A DNA stretch of 62,784 bases from Bacillota bacterium (GTDB taxonomy: Bacteria; Bacillota; Clostridia; Lachnospirales; Lachnospiraceae): positions 1 through 62,784 of the forward strand of contig JAFAGA010000060.1 in the NCBI GenBank assembly GCA_023423045.1, read 5' to 3'. Below the pieces are notes generated by a model. The model ran no database searches, was not told where the DNA came from, and saw only the letters and a program-made list of their open reading frames with translations. Shown one piece after another: positions 19,173 to 26,615 of this stretch; the stretch's first letter is position 1; the number at the start of each line of letters is the position of its first letter. The translations under genes and the position numbers were made by a program.

Positions 19173-19220
19173 GTTCTGCCTGTGGAAGGAGGACATGGCG
19201 TTCCCTGACACAGGCAGAAC
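19173..19220 (+). other. Hairpin between the GH30 and GH42 genes
   Basis: A perfect 12-bp stem (19173-19184 with 19209-19220) has a 24-nt loop. No T-run follows, so this is more likely a processing or stability hairpin than a terminator. It lies 68 nt before the GH42 start. Confidence 0.6.
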
Positions 19221-19287
19221 TGTTACGGGCAGAGAACCGGAGTGAAGGATAAAAGAGGCTCTTTGAGAGAAGGAGGAAAATAGCGGA

Positions 19288-21303
19288 ATGGAACGGTTGT
19301 TATATGGAGCAGCATATTATGATGAGTATATGCCGTATGAAAGGCTTCAGGAAGATATTCGTATGATGAAAGAAGCCGGGATTAATGTGGTCCGGATTGC
19401 AGAGTCTACATGGAGCACGGAGGAGCCGCAGGGAGGAATATTTGATTTCTCCCATGTGACCAGGGTTCTGGATGCGATGCAGGAAGCGGGAATCAGTGTG
19501 ATTGTAGGGACACCTACTTATGCGATTCCGGCATGGATGGCGAAAAAATATCCGGAGGTTATGGTCATGGATGCTACAGGGCACAGACGCCCTTACGGAG
19601 CAAGACAGATTATGGACATTACCAATCAGGATTACCGCTTTTTTGCCGAACGGATCATCCGGAGGCTGATGGAAGCAGTTCAGGGATATTCCTGTGTCAT
19701 AGGCTTCCAACTGGATAATGAAACCAAGCATTATGGCACCTGCAGTGCCAATGTGCAGGAAATGTTTGTTGCATCTATGAAAAAGAAGTATGAGGGAGAT
19801 CTGGAGCGGCTCAATCAGGATTTTGGGCTTGCTTACTGGAGCAACCGGATTAATACATGGGAGGAGTTTCCCAGTGTAATCGGGACAATTAACGGAAGCC
19901 TTGGATGCGCATTTGCGGAGTTCCAAAGGAGCCTGGTGACAGAATTCCTTAGTTGTCAGCGGAGGATTGTGGATGAGTATAGAAGGCAGGATCAATTTGT
20001 GACCCATAACTTTGATTTTGAGTGGCGCGGATATTCCTTCGGGGTTCAGCCGGATGTGGATCATTTTGAAGCAGCAAAATGTCTGACTAAGGCAGGATGT
20101 GATATTTATCATCCTACACAGGATCATCTGACCGGAAAGGAGATTGCCTTTGGAGGAGATTTGACAAGGTGCCTTCGGAGGGATAATTACTTTGTGCTGG
20201 AGACGGAGGCACAGGGCTTTCCTCACTGGACACCCTATGACGGGCAGCTTCGATTGCAGGCCTTCAGTCATTTGGCAAGCGGTGCGGATGCGGTGATGTA
20301 TTGGCATTGGCATTCCATCCATAATTCTTTTGAGACTTACTGGAAGGGAGTACTCAGCCATAATCTGAAGGAGAATGCCGTTTATCGGGAAGCGAAGAGG
20401 ATCGGCAGGGAGTTTGAGGAATTAAGTGCGAAGCTGATTCATTTGAAGAAGGAGAATCAGGCGGCGATCATGGTCAGCAACGAAACGCTGACGGCGCTGG
20501 AATATTTTCCGTTTGCTTTCGGACAAAGTAGGGCGGTGAAATATAACGATGTTGTGCGATGGATTTATGATGCATTATTTGAGCTGAATGTGGAATGTGA
20601 TATTATCGGTCCGAAGGAAATGGATTTAGACCGATATAAGGTGATATTTACGCCGGCTATGTATTCTGCAACGGAAGATACCCTGAAGCGGCTGAAAGAT
20701 TATGCGGAGCGCGGAGGTTGTCTGGTAAGCACCTTTAAGACCGGATTTGTGGATGAAAATATAAAGGTAAGAACGGAGGATCAGCCTTATCTGTTGAAGG
20801 AGTGCTTTGGTATTACTTATGATCAGTTCACTTTGCCGGAGAATGTCAGCCTAGAAGATGATTTGTTCACTTTGGAGCCTCGGGATAGAAGGGCGGAATT
20901 GTTCATGGAATTGCTCCAGCCGGAGGGTGCAAGAGTGCTGGCTTCCTATGGGCATGATAACTGGGGAAGATATGCAGCGATTACAGAAAATGACTTTGGA
21001 AAAGGACGGGCAATTTACCTTGGGTGTATGACCGGTGCCGTATATTTGAAGGCGTTGCTGACAAAGGTGTTGTCGGAGGAAGGGCTTTTAGAGGCGGCAT
21101 CTGGTGCGGAGTTTCCGGTTGTAATCCGCAAAGGAACCAATCAGCAGGGGAATGAGATCATCTATTATCTGAACTATTCCGGGGAGGAGAAAAAGGTTGC
21201 CGTGAAAGCAGGGGTGGAGCTTTTCTCAGGAAGAGAGGTTGGACCGGAGGATGTCATCACGATTGGGAAGTGGGATTTGGCAATTATTGAAGCAATGAAA
21301 TAA
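19288..21303 (+). CDS. Beta-galactosidase, GH42 family
   Basis: This 671-aa cytoplasmic enzyme removes terminal beta-galactosyl residues from oligosaccharides. A TIM barrel (about 1-385) carries acid/base Glu145 in QLDNE and the likely nucleophile Glu305 in VLETEAQG. A trimerisation/GATase-like domain (about 390-600) and a short beta C-terminal domain follow. There is no signal peptide. AGAAGGAGG lies upstream of the ATG. Together with LacLM it gives this locus two unrelated beta-galactosidases. GH42 enzymes usually prefer plant galactan or human-milk-type oligosaccharides over lactose; the actual substrate is unknown. Confidence 0.92.
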   Translation: MERLLYGAAYYDEYMPYERLQEDIRMMKEAGINVVRIAESTWSTEEPQGGIFDFSHVTRVLDAMQEAGISVIVGTPTYAIPAWMAKKYPEVMVMDATGHRRPYGARQIMDITNQDYRFFAERIIRRLMEAVQGYSCVIGFQLDNETKHYGTCSANVQEMFVASMKKKYEGDLERLNQDFGLAYWSNRINTWEEFPSVIGTINGSLGCAFAEFQRSLVTEFLSCQRRIVDEYRRQDQFVTHNFDFEWRGYSFGVQPDVDHFEAAKCLTKAGCDIYHPTQDHLTGKEIAFGGDLTRCLRRDNYFVLETEAQGFPHWTPYDGQLRLQAFSHLASGADAVMYWHWHSIHNSFETYWKGVLSHNLKENAVYREAKRIGREFEELSAKLIHLKKENQAAIMVSNETLTALEYFPFAFGQSRAVKYNDVVRWIYDALFELNVECDIIGPKEMDLDRYKVIFTPAMYSATEDTLKRLKDYAERGGCLVSTFKTGFVDENIKVRTEDQPYLLKECFGITYDQFTLPENVSLEDDLFTLEPRDRRAELFMELLQPEGARVLASYGHDNWGRYAAITENDFGKGRAIYLGCMTGAVYLKALLTKVLSEEGLLEAASGAEFPVVIRKGTNQQGNEIIYYLNYSGEEKKVAVKAGVELFSGREVGPEDVITIGKWDLAIIEAMK

Positions 21304-21325
21304 TGAAATTATAATATTTTAAGGG

Positions 21326-21415
21326 CAGAGGAACAGCAGCTTTCCATTCCGACCGGTTTTATAAAGACCGAGATTTGAGTTCAATGGAAGAAGAGTTGCT
21401 GTTCCTCTGTTTTTA
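21326..21415 (+). terminator. Terminator after the GH42 gene
   Basis: A 13-bp perfect outer stem (21326-21338 with 21397-21409) is extended inwards by TTCCATT/AATGGAA pairing and followed by TTTTTAT. The loop is long but inner pairing shortens it. Confidence 0.75.
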
Positions 21416-21591
21416 TTTCATCAGAAGTAATAACGGGCTGTGCCTTGAGCTCAGTTCCAATGTTCAAGAAGAAAATCATGGATGTTTCTGTGCTTTATAT
21501 CATTTCGGCTCATATCAAAAGATCTACTTTGCCATACAAGGCCATAATTGAATCAAATCTGTAGCTTGTAAGGAGTATAATACGGCTTGCG

Positions 21592-22416
21592 TTAAGCCCT
21601 CCCTCGGTTCCGGTATTCGCTTGGGGTCATGCTGCAATGCTTTTGGAATACCTTGGTAAAATAGTTCTGATCCGTAAAACCGCTGGCAATGGAGACATTC
21701 TTTATGGTCAGCGCCGGATTGTCCAGCAGCTCCATTGCGTGCTTCAGCCGTATCTCGGTCAGGTATTCAATAATTGTCTTTTTGAAGGTTTTTTTAAATA
21801 CGGAGGATAGGGTTGATTTACTGCACAGGAATACATTGCTGAGATTGTCAATGGTAATGGGAGAGGCATAATGCTGATGAAGGTATTGCTGAAGCCGAAG
21901 GGCAGGCTCCTGATCCGGCGCTTTCCAGCCGTGGCTCATGGTAATATAGGAAGCGCAGATCTTCATGATGGTGATGCAGGAAGCAATCTTATCCATGGAG
22001 CTGATAGGAATGCGGGCAATGGCTTGCTTCAGCCGTTGTGGATCAGAGACATAATTCCGGGATGCCTGATATACACGGCAAGGGCTGTCCGGAGAGGTGT
22101 CCAGGGTCTGTCCCATCATCAGATAGCCGGAAAGTACGCCAAAATGATAGAGGGGGGCAACCGCCTCATGAAGCCCGAAGTCACAATGATAAATATAAGC
22201 TTCCCCGGTTTGTTTAACGGTATGAAAGGCTCTCGCATCACATGCTTTGCAGCGCTGCCTCCCTTCGCTATGTTCCTGGACATAGGAGCAAAAGCCGGTC
22301 AATTCCCTGGGATAGGCGCATATTTCCCGGAGCTCCGTATCATATACGGATATCCGAAAGCCGGAGATATTGTGCAATTCTTTCAAAACAGTAATTAGTT
22401 CAATCTGATGTGTCAT
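21592..22416 (-). CDS. AraC-family regulator with PocR sensory domain
   Basis: This 274-aa cytoplasmic one-component regulator has an N-terminal PocR-type ligand-binding domain (about 5-160) and a C-terminal AraC double helix-turn-helix (about 172-270, ending SMTPSEYRNR). The PocR part carries a Cys-rich block: Cys in GFCSYVQ, a CKAC pair, and YHCDFGLHEAVAPLY. These cysteines may bind a metal or ligand. AAAAAGGAG precedes the start on the minus strand. It is transcribed away from the sugar-nucleotide operon across a 190-bp gap holding repeated dyads, so it is the likely regulator of that operon. PocR domains often sense small hydrocarbon derivatives or sugars; the ligand here is unknown. Confidence 0.88.
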   Translation of the reverse strand: MTHQIELITVLKELHNISGFRISVYDTELREICAYPRELTGFCSYVQEHSEGRQRCKACDARAFHTVKQTGEAYIYHCDFGLHEAVAPLYHFGVLSGYLMMGQTLDTSPDSPCRVYQASRNYVSDPQRLKQAIARIPISSMDKIASCITIMKICASYITMSHGWKAPDQEPALRLQQYLHQHYASPITIDNLSNVFLCSKSTLSSVFKKTFKKTIIEYLTEIRLKHAMELLDNPALTIKNVSIASGFTDQNYFTKVFQKHCSMTPSEYRNRGRA

Positions 22417-22489
22417 CGGAGCTCCTTTTTATAGTAATATAGTAAAAATCATACGATATTACTAATGATTATACTATATTACAATGAAA

Positions 22490-22517
22490 TTACAAGTAAA
22501 ATATCCTATGATATAAG
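22490..22517 (+). promoter_or_regulatory. Candidate promoter of the sugar-nucleotide operon
   Basis: A -35-like TTACAA (22490-22495) lies 16 bp before an extended -10, TG at 22509-22510 and TATAAG at 22512-22517. The -10 falls inside the first unit of the repeat array described next. Confidence 0.35.
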
Positions 22518-22584
22518 TATGAAATATCTTATGATGTAGATATGAAATATCCCGTGACATGGATGGTGAATTATCCTATGATAT
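22501..22584 (+). repeat. Four degenerate 23-bp repeats with internal dyads, likely operators
   Basis: The block ATATC-N4-GATAT (a 14-bp dyad) recurs four times with the central C at 22505, 22528, 22551 and 22575, so the spacing is 23, 23 and 24 bp. Units 1 and 4 are nearly perfect, units 2 and 3 degenerate. The array fills the space between the PocR-AraC gene and the nucleotidyltransferase and overlaps the candidate promoter and leader. Confidence 0.6.
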
Positions 22585-22606
22585 AGATTAGGAAAGGGAG
22601 GTAGTT

Positions 22607-23560
22607 ATGAAAGAGCCAATATTGGTAATTATGGCAGCAGGCATGGGAAGCCGGTATGGCGGGCCCAAGCAAATCGATCCGGTGGATGAGCAGGGGCATC
22701 TGATTATTGATTTTTCAATTTATGATGCTTTGAGAGCCGGATTTAAAAAGATAGTATTTATTATTAAAAAGCAGATTGAGGCGGATTTTAAGGAGAGAAT
22801 CGGCAACCGCATTGCAGCGTTGGCGGAGGTGGAGTATGTATACCAGGAGCTGGAATGTATTCCGAAAAGAGATCTGTCGCAGGCAGCATCTGATATACCG
22901 GATGGAAGAAGCAAGCCCTGGGGGACAGGCCATGCCATACTCTGCTGTAAAGATGTGATTGACGGGCCCTTTGCGGTAATTAACGCCGATGACTACTACG
23001 GCAGGGAAGCATTTCGCATGATCTATGATGCTCTTGCGGCAAGCAGGGACGATGAAAAATACCGCTATACAATGGTAGGCTATATCCTGGAGAATACTCT
23101 GACAGAGCATGGGCATGTGGCAAGGGGCGTGTGCACGGTGTCCGGGGAAGGAAAGCTTTTGGCGATCGAAGAAAGAACGCATATTGAGAAGCAGGGTGAT
23201 CTGACGGTTTATACGGAGGATGATGGCAAGACCTGGGTGACTCTGCCTCAGGGCAGCGTAGTTTCTATGAATCTGTGGGGATTTACGAAGAGCATATTAA
23301 AGGAATTGGAGGAACGGTTCCTCATCTTTCTGGAGACGGAAGCAAAAAAGAATCCGTTAAAATCAGAATATTTTCTGCCCTCCGTAGTCGGAGAGCTGCT
23401 GGAGGAAGGAAAGGCCTGTGTAGAGGTGCTCCGGTCCCGGGACAAATGGTATGGGGTTACCTATAAAGAGGATAAGGAAGCAGTTGTAAAGGCGATACAA
23501 GAGCTTAAGAAGCAGGGAAACTATCCGGATCATTTGTGGAAGAAGGCAAAAGAAACTTGA
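22607..23560 (+). CDS. Sugar-1-phosphate nucleotidyltransferase family protein
   Basis: This 317-aa cytoplasmic enzyme has an NTP_transferase fold. It shows the nucleotide-binding motif AAGMGSRYGGPKQ at about residues 10-22 and an acidic metal-binding motif, INADDYYG, near 125. A C-terminal extension ends in the region WYGVTYKEDKE. The expected reaction is NTP plus sugar-1-phosphate to NDP-sugar plus pyrophosphate. The neighbours are a NahK-like kinase and galE, so UDP-galactose or UDP-N-acetylhexosamine are plausible products, replacing the GalT transferase of the Leloir route. That is inference from context. GGGAGG lies 8 nt before the ATG. Confidence 0.8.
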   Translation: MKEPILVIMAAGMGSRYGGPKQIDPVDEQGHLIIDFSIYDALRAGFKKIVFIIKKQIEADFKERIGNRIAALAEVEYVYQELECIPKRDLSQAASDIPDGRSKPWGTGHAILCCKDVIDGPFAVINADDYYGREAFRMIYDALAASRDDEKYRYTMVGYILENTLTEHGHVARGVCTVSGEGKLLAIEERTHIEKQGDLTVYTEDDGKTWVTLPQGSVVSMNLWGFTKSILKELEERFLIFLETEAKKNPLKSEYFLPSVVGELLEEGKACVEVLRSRDKWYGVTYKEDKEAVVKAIQELKKQGNYPDHLWKKAKET

Positions 23561-23675
23561 TTTATCTGATATTGAGAAAAAGGACGGCGCTGTGGTAATT
23601 GGATTATATTTTTGTGTCTGCATTGCATCCACAAACTTATGATGCGAAAAAAAGCAGCGCGGAAACGAGGTAAAT

Positions 23676-24788
23676 ATGACGAGAGAGGAATATTGCGCAA
23701 AAATGGAGGAAGCCATTGAAGCTATCGGCTTTAAAGGTAGCTATCACAGCCATGAGCGATACGGAAGCGGGCATATCAACGATACCTTTATTGTATATTT
23801 TGATCAGGGAGAGAAAAGGGTACGGTATATTCTGCAGCGGATGAATCATGAGATTTTCAAAAACCCGGAGCAGCTGATGAGCAATATCTGCCAGGTTACG
23901 GAGTTTCTTAAGAAGAAGATAGCAGAAAATAATGGGGACATCAGCCGTGAGACGATGAATGTGATTTATACCAGGAGCGGAGAGCCCTATTATAAGGATA
24001 GTATTGGTTCCTATTGGAGGGGATACCGATTTATCGAAGACGCCATATGCTACGAGGCGGTGCAGAAGCCGGAGGATTTTTACGAAAGCGCTGTGACCTT
24101 CGGACACTTCCAGCATCTTTTGGCAGAATATGATGCCAGCACTCTATACGAGACCATTAAGGATTTTCATAATACTCCGCTTCGTTATAAGACATTTCTT
24201 AGTGCAGTGGAGGAGGATGTCCTGGACCGGGTGAAGAATGTAAAGCCGGAGATTGAATTCCTCCAAAAGAGGGAAGCAGACATGAGGGTGTGTACGGACC
24301 TTCTGGAGAAGGGGGAACTGCCGCTTCGGGTGACCCATAATGATACCAAATTAAATAATATCATGATGGATAAAAAAACGGGAAAGGGGATCTGTGTCAT
24401 TGATCTGGATACCGTCATGCCTGGGCTGGCAATCAATGATTTTGGTGATTCAATTCGCTTCGGAGCAAATACGGCCAAGGAGGATGAAAGGGATGTATCC
24501 AAAGTGTCCTTAAATCTGGACTTGTTTGAATTGTATACGAAAGGGTTTCTGAAAGGCTGCGACGGAAGCCTCACGAAGAAAGAGATCGAGATGCTGCCCA
24601 TGGGAGCAAAGCTTATGACCCTGGAATGCGGAATGAGATTTTTAACGGACTATCTTCAGGGGGATATTTACTTCCGGATACACAGGGAAGGACATAATCT
24701 GGACCGTTGCAGAACCCAGCTGGCCCTGGTTGCGGATATGGAGCATAAATGGGAGTCGATGAAGCAAATTGTGGAGAAGTATATGTAG
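23676..24788 (+). CDS. NahK-like sugar kinase (aminoglycoside phosphotransferase fold)
   Basis: This 370-aa kinase has the APH fold. The catalytic loop HNDTKLNN lies at about residues 221-228, and the metal-binding Asp is in VIDLDTVMPG about 20 residues later. An N-terminal GSGHINDTF resembles the nucleotide-binding loop of N-acetylhexosamine 1-kinases (NahK), which phosphorylate the anomeric position of GlcNAc, GalNAc and galactose. The 115-nt gap to the nucleotidyltransferase contains no obvious terminator and galE follows by 20 nt, so this is one operon. Anomeric phosphorylation followed by nucleotidyl transfer and epimerisation is a complete route. The substrate is inferred. Confidence 0.8.
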   Translation: MTREEYCAKMEEAIEAIGFKGSYHSHERYGSGHINDTFIVYFDQGEKRVRYILQRMNHEIFKNPEQLMSNICQVTEFLKKKIAENNGDISRETMNVIYTRSGEPYYKDSIGSYWRGYRFIEDAICYEAVQKPEDFYESAVTFGHFQHLLAEYDASTLYETIKDFHNTPLRYKTFLSAVEEDVLDRVKNVKPEIEFLQKREADMRVCTDLLEKGELPLRVTHNDTKLNNIMMDKKTGKGICVIDLDTVMPGLAINDFGDSIRFGANTAKEDERDVSKVSLNLDLFELYTKGFLKGCDGSLTKKEIEMLPMGAKLMTLECGMRFLTDYLQGDIYFRIHREGHNLDRCRTQLALVADMEHKWESMKQIVEKYM

Positions 24789-24808
24789 ATTGGAAGGGGG
24801 CAATATAG

Positions 24809-25846
24809 ATGTCGATTCTGGTTACCGGCGGAGCCGGTTATATTGGAAGTCATACCTGTGTGGAATTGCTGGAGACGGGATATGAGGTAGTTGTTGTAGA
24901 TAATTTGTGTAATTCCTCTAAAGAATCCCTGGACAGGGTGGAACAAATCACCGGTAAAAAAGTTACCTTTTATCATGTTGATCTATTGGACCGGGCGGCG
25001 CTGCACCAGGTGTTTGAGAAGGAGCAAATCGATGCGGTAATCCATTTTGCAGGGTTAAAAGCCGTGGGAGAATCAGTTGCCAAGCCCCTGGAATATTACT
25101 GGAACAATATCACGGGAACTTTAATTCTCTGTGACGAGATGAGTAAGGCCGATATCAGGAATATTGTGTTCAGCTCCTCGGCGACGGTCTATGGCGATCC
25201 GGCCACTGTGCCCATTAAGGAAGATTTTCCGCTGTCAGTAACGAATCCCTATGGCAGAACCAAATTAATGCTGGAGGAAATCCTTGGGGATTTTTATCAT
25301 GCCGATCCGGAATGGAATACGATTATTCTTCGCTATTTTAATCCGGTTGGGGCACATATCAGCGGACTGATCGGCGAGGATCCCAAGGGTTTGCCTAATA
25401 ATCTGGCGCCCTATATTACCAAGGTAGCAGCCGGCAAGCTTCCGGTGCTCGGAGTATTTGGCAATGATTATGATACGCCAGACGGAACCGGGGTACGGGA
25501 TTATATCCATGTGGTGGATCTGGCGAAGGGACATGTGAAGGCAATTGAACAATTGGCTCACAAGCCCGGAATACGCACATATAATCTTGGTACCGGGAGC
25601 GGTTACAGTGTACTGGATTTGGTGCAGGCATTTTCCAAGGTGTGCGGGAAGGAAATCCCATACGAAATCAAGCCACGCCGTCCGGGAGATATTGCAGCCT
25701 GCTATGCGGACCCGTCCCTGGCAGAGAAGGAAATGGGCTGGCGTGCCGCCAAAGGGTTGGAGGAAATGTGTGAAGATGCGTGGCGATGGCAGAAAAATAA
25801 TCCGGATGGCTATACAGTGAGTTCCGGCAGAGAAGGGGGGCGGTAG
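24809..25846 (+). CDS. galE: UDP-glucose 4-epimerase
   Basis: This 345-aa cytoplasmic NAD-dependent short-chain dehydrogenase-fold enzyme interconverts UDP-galactose and UDP-glucose. It shows the NAD-binding GGAGYIGSH at residues 6-14, the SSSATVYG catalytic Ser/Thr block near 125, and the catalytic pair in YGRTKLMLE near 149-153. Length is typical of GalE (about 330-345). AAGGGGG lies upstream. Its stop is one base from a possible start of the next gene. It ends the sugar-nucleotide branch by returning carbon to UDP-glucose. Confidence 0.93.
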   Translation: MSILVTGGAGYIGSHTCVELLETGYEVVVVDNLCNSSKESLDRVEQITGKKVTFYHVDLLDRAALHQVFEKEQIDAVIHFAGLKAVGESVAKPLEYYWNNITGTLILCDEMSKADIRNIVFSSSATVYGDPATVPIKEDFPLSVTNPYGRTKLMLEEILGDFYHADPEWNTIILRYFNPVGAHISGLIGEDPKGLPNNLAPYITKVAAGKLPVLGVFGNDYDTPDGTGVRDYIHVVDLAKGHVKAIEQLAHKPGIRTYNLGTGSGYSVLDLVQAFSKVCGKEIPYEIKPRRPGDIAACYADPSLAEKEMGWRAAKGLEEMCEDAWRWQKNNPDGYTVSSGREGGR

Positions 25847-25874
25847 TATCTATCAGGTCAAGCTTATCAAGAGT

Positions 25875-26447
25875 TTGGAAGAGTTGGAGTCTGCGCCGGT
25901 TTTTCATATCAGCCATTACCAATGGTCGAAGAGCTATCGGCCGGAGGCTTATGGGCAGATGGCTTTATTGGAGGGCTATGGGCTGGTAATATCCATGACA
26001 GCTCTGGAGAGAGAACCGTTGCGAAGGTATACACAGGATGATGATCCGGTTTATAAAGACAGTGCTTTGGAGGCATTTCTTGATTTTGCTCCTGAGCAGC
26101 CGCAGACGGGTTACCTGAATTTTGAGATGAATTCCTATGGAGCGCTGCTTGGAGAATTTGGCACAGGCAGAAACCGAAAGGCGGTGAAGGAGTGTACTTC
26201 CTGGCGTGCCTGCTGTGAAGCACTGATAGAGGAGACCCAGTGGAGCGTATTGCTTCGGATACCGACGGAATTAATCTGCGATTTGTATGGGAGAGCGCCG
26301 CTGAAGCAGGGAGATACCTTTACCTGTAACTTCTTCAAGATTTGTGAGGATGCGTCAGCGGAGCATTATGCCAGTTATGCTCCCATCGTCAGCCCGGTTC
26401 CTAATTTTCATCTGCCGGAATTCTTTGACCGGGCGATCATAGGTTAG
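25875..26447 (+). CDS. CBM9-like carbohydrate-binding protein
   Basis: This protein of about 190 residues has no signal peptide. It resembles the cytoplasmic carbohydrate-binding family 9-like proteins of Clostridia: GQMALLEGYG near residue 26, a VYKDSALEAFLDF block, YLNFEMNSYGALL, and the ending NFHLPEFFDRAIIG. The start is uncertain. The frame contains no ATG near its beginning; the first standard codon is TTG at 25875, without a ribosome binding site. The reading frame stays open upstream, and ATC at 25848 lies 7 nt after GGGGGG and would give the N-terminus xYQVKLIKSLEELES. The role is unknown; position suggests sugar binding in this pathway. Confidence 0.7.
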   Translation: MEELESAPVFHISHYQWSKSYRPEAYGQMALLEGYGLVISMTALEREPLRRYTQDDDPVYKDSALEAFLDFAPEQPQTGYLNFEMNSYGALLGEFGTGRNRKAVKECTSWRACCEALIEETQWSVLLRIPTELICDLYGRAPLKQGDTFTCNFFKICEDASAEHYASYAPIVSPVPNFHLPEFFDRAIIG

Positions 26448-26543
26448 GTTGTCCGGCTCAGCGCAAAAGCGATATGGTATAGCGCCACAGGTTGAACTTA
26501 AAGGCATTGCAGGCAGAATAGCAGCTAACTAGAAGAAAAGAAG

Positions 26544-26584
26544 GCCCCCGTCCGGCTTGATTGATATGATGCTGTGGCGGGGGC
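26544..26584 (-). terminator. Terminator of the L,D-transpeptidase gene
   Basis: GCCCCCG (26544-26550) pairs with CGGGGGC (26578-26584). Read on the minus strand the hairpin is followed by CTTCTTTTCTT. It lies about 30 nt past the stop of the minus-strand gene, in the convergent gap with the CBM9-like gene. Confidence 0.6.
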
Positions 26585-26615
26585 TTATGGATCTGGTGAA
26601 AGGGCCGCGCCCGGG

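Noticed and set aside
19300..20361. 353-codon frame on the minus strand opposite the GH42 gene
   Set aside because: It is a shadow of a well-supported glycosidase gene, without a start signal or recognisable domain.
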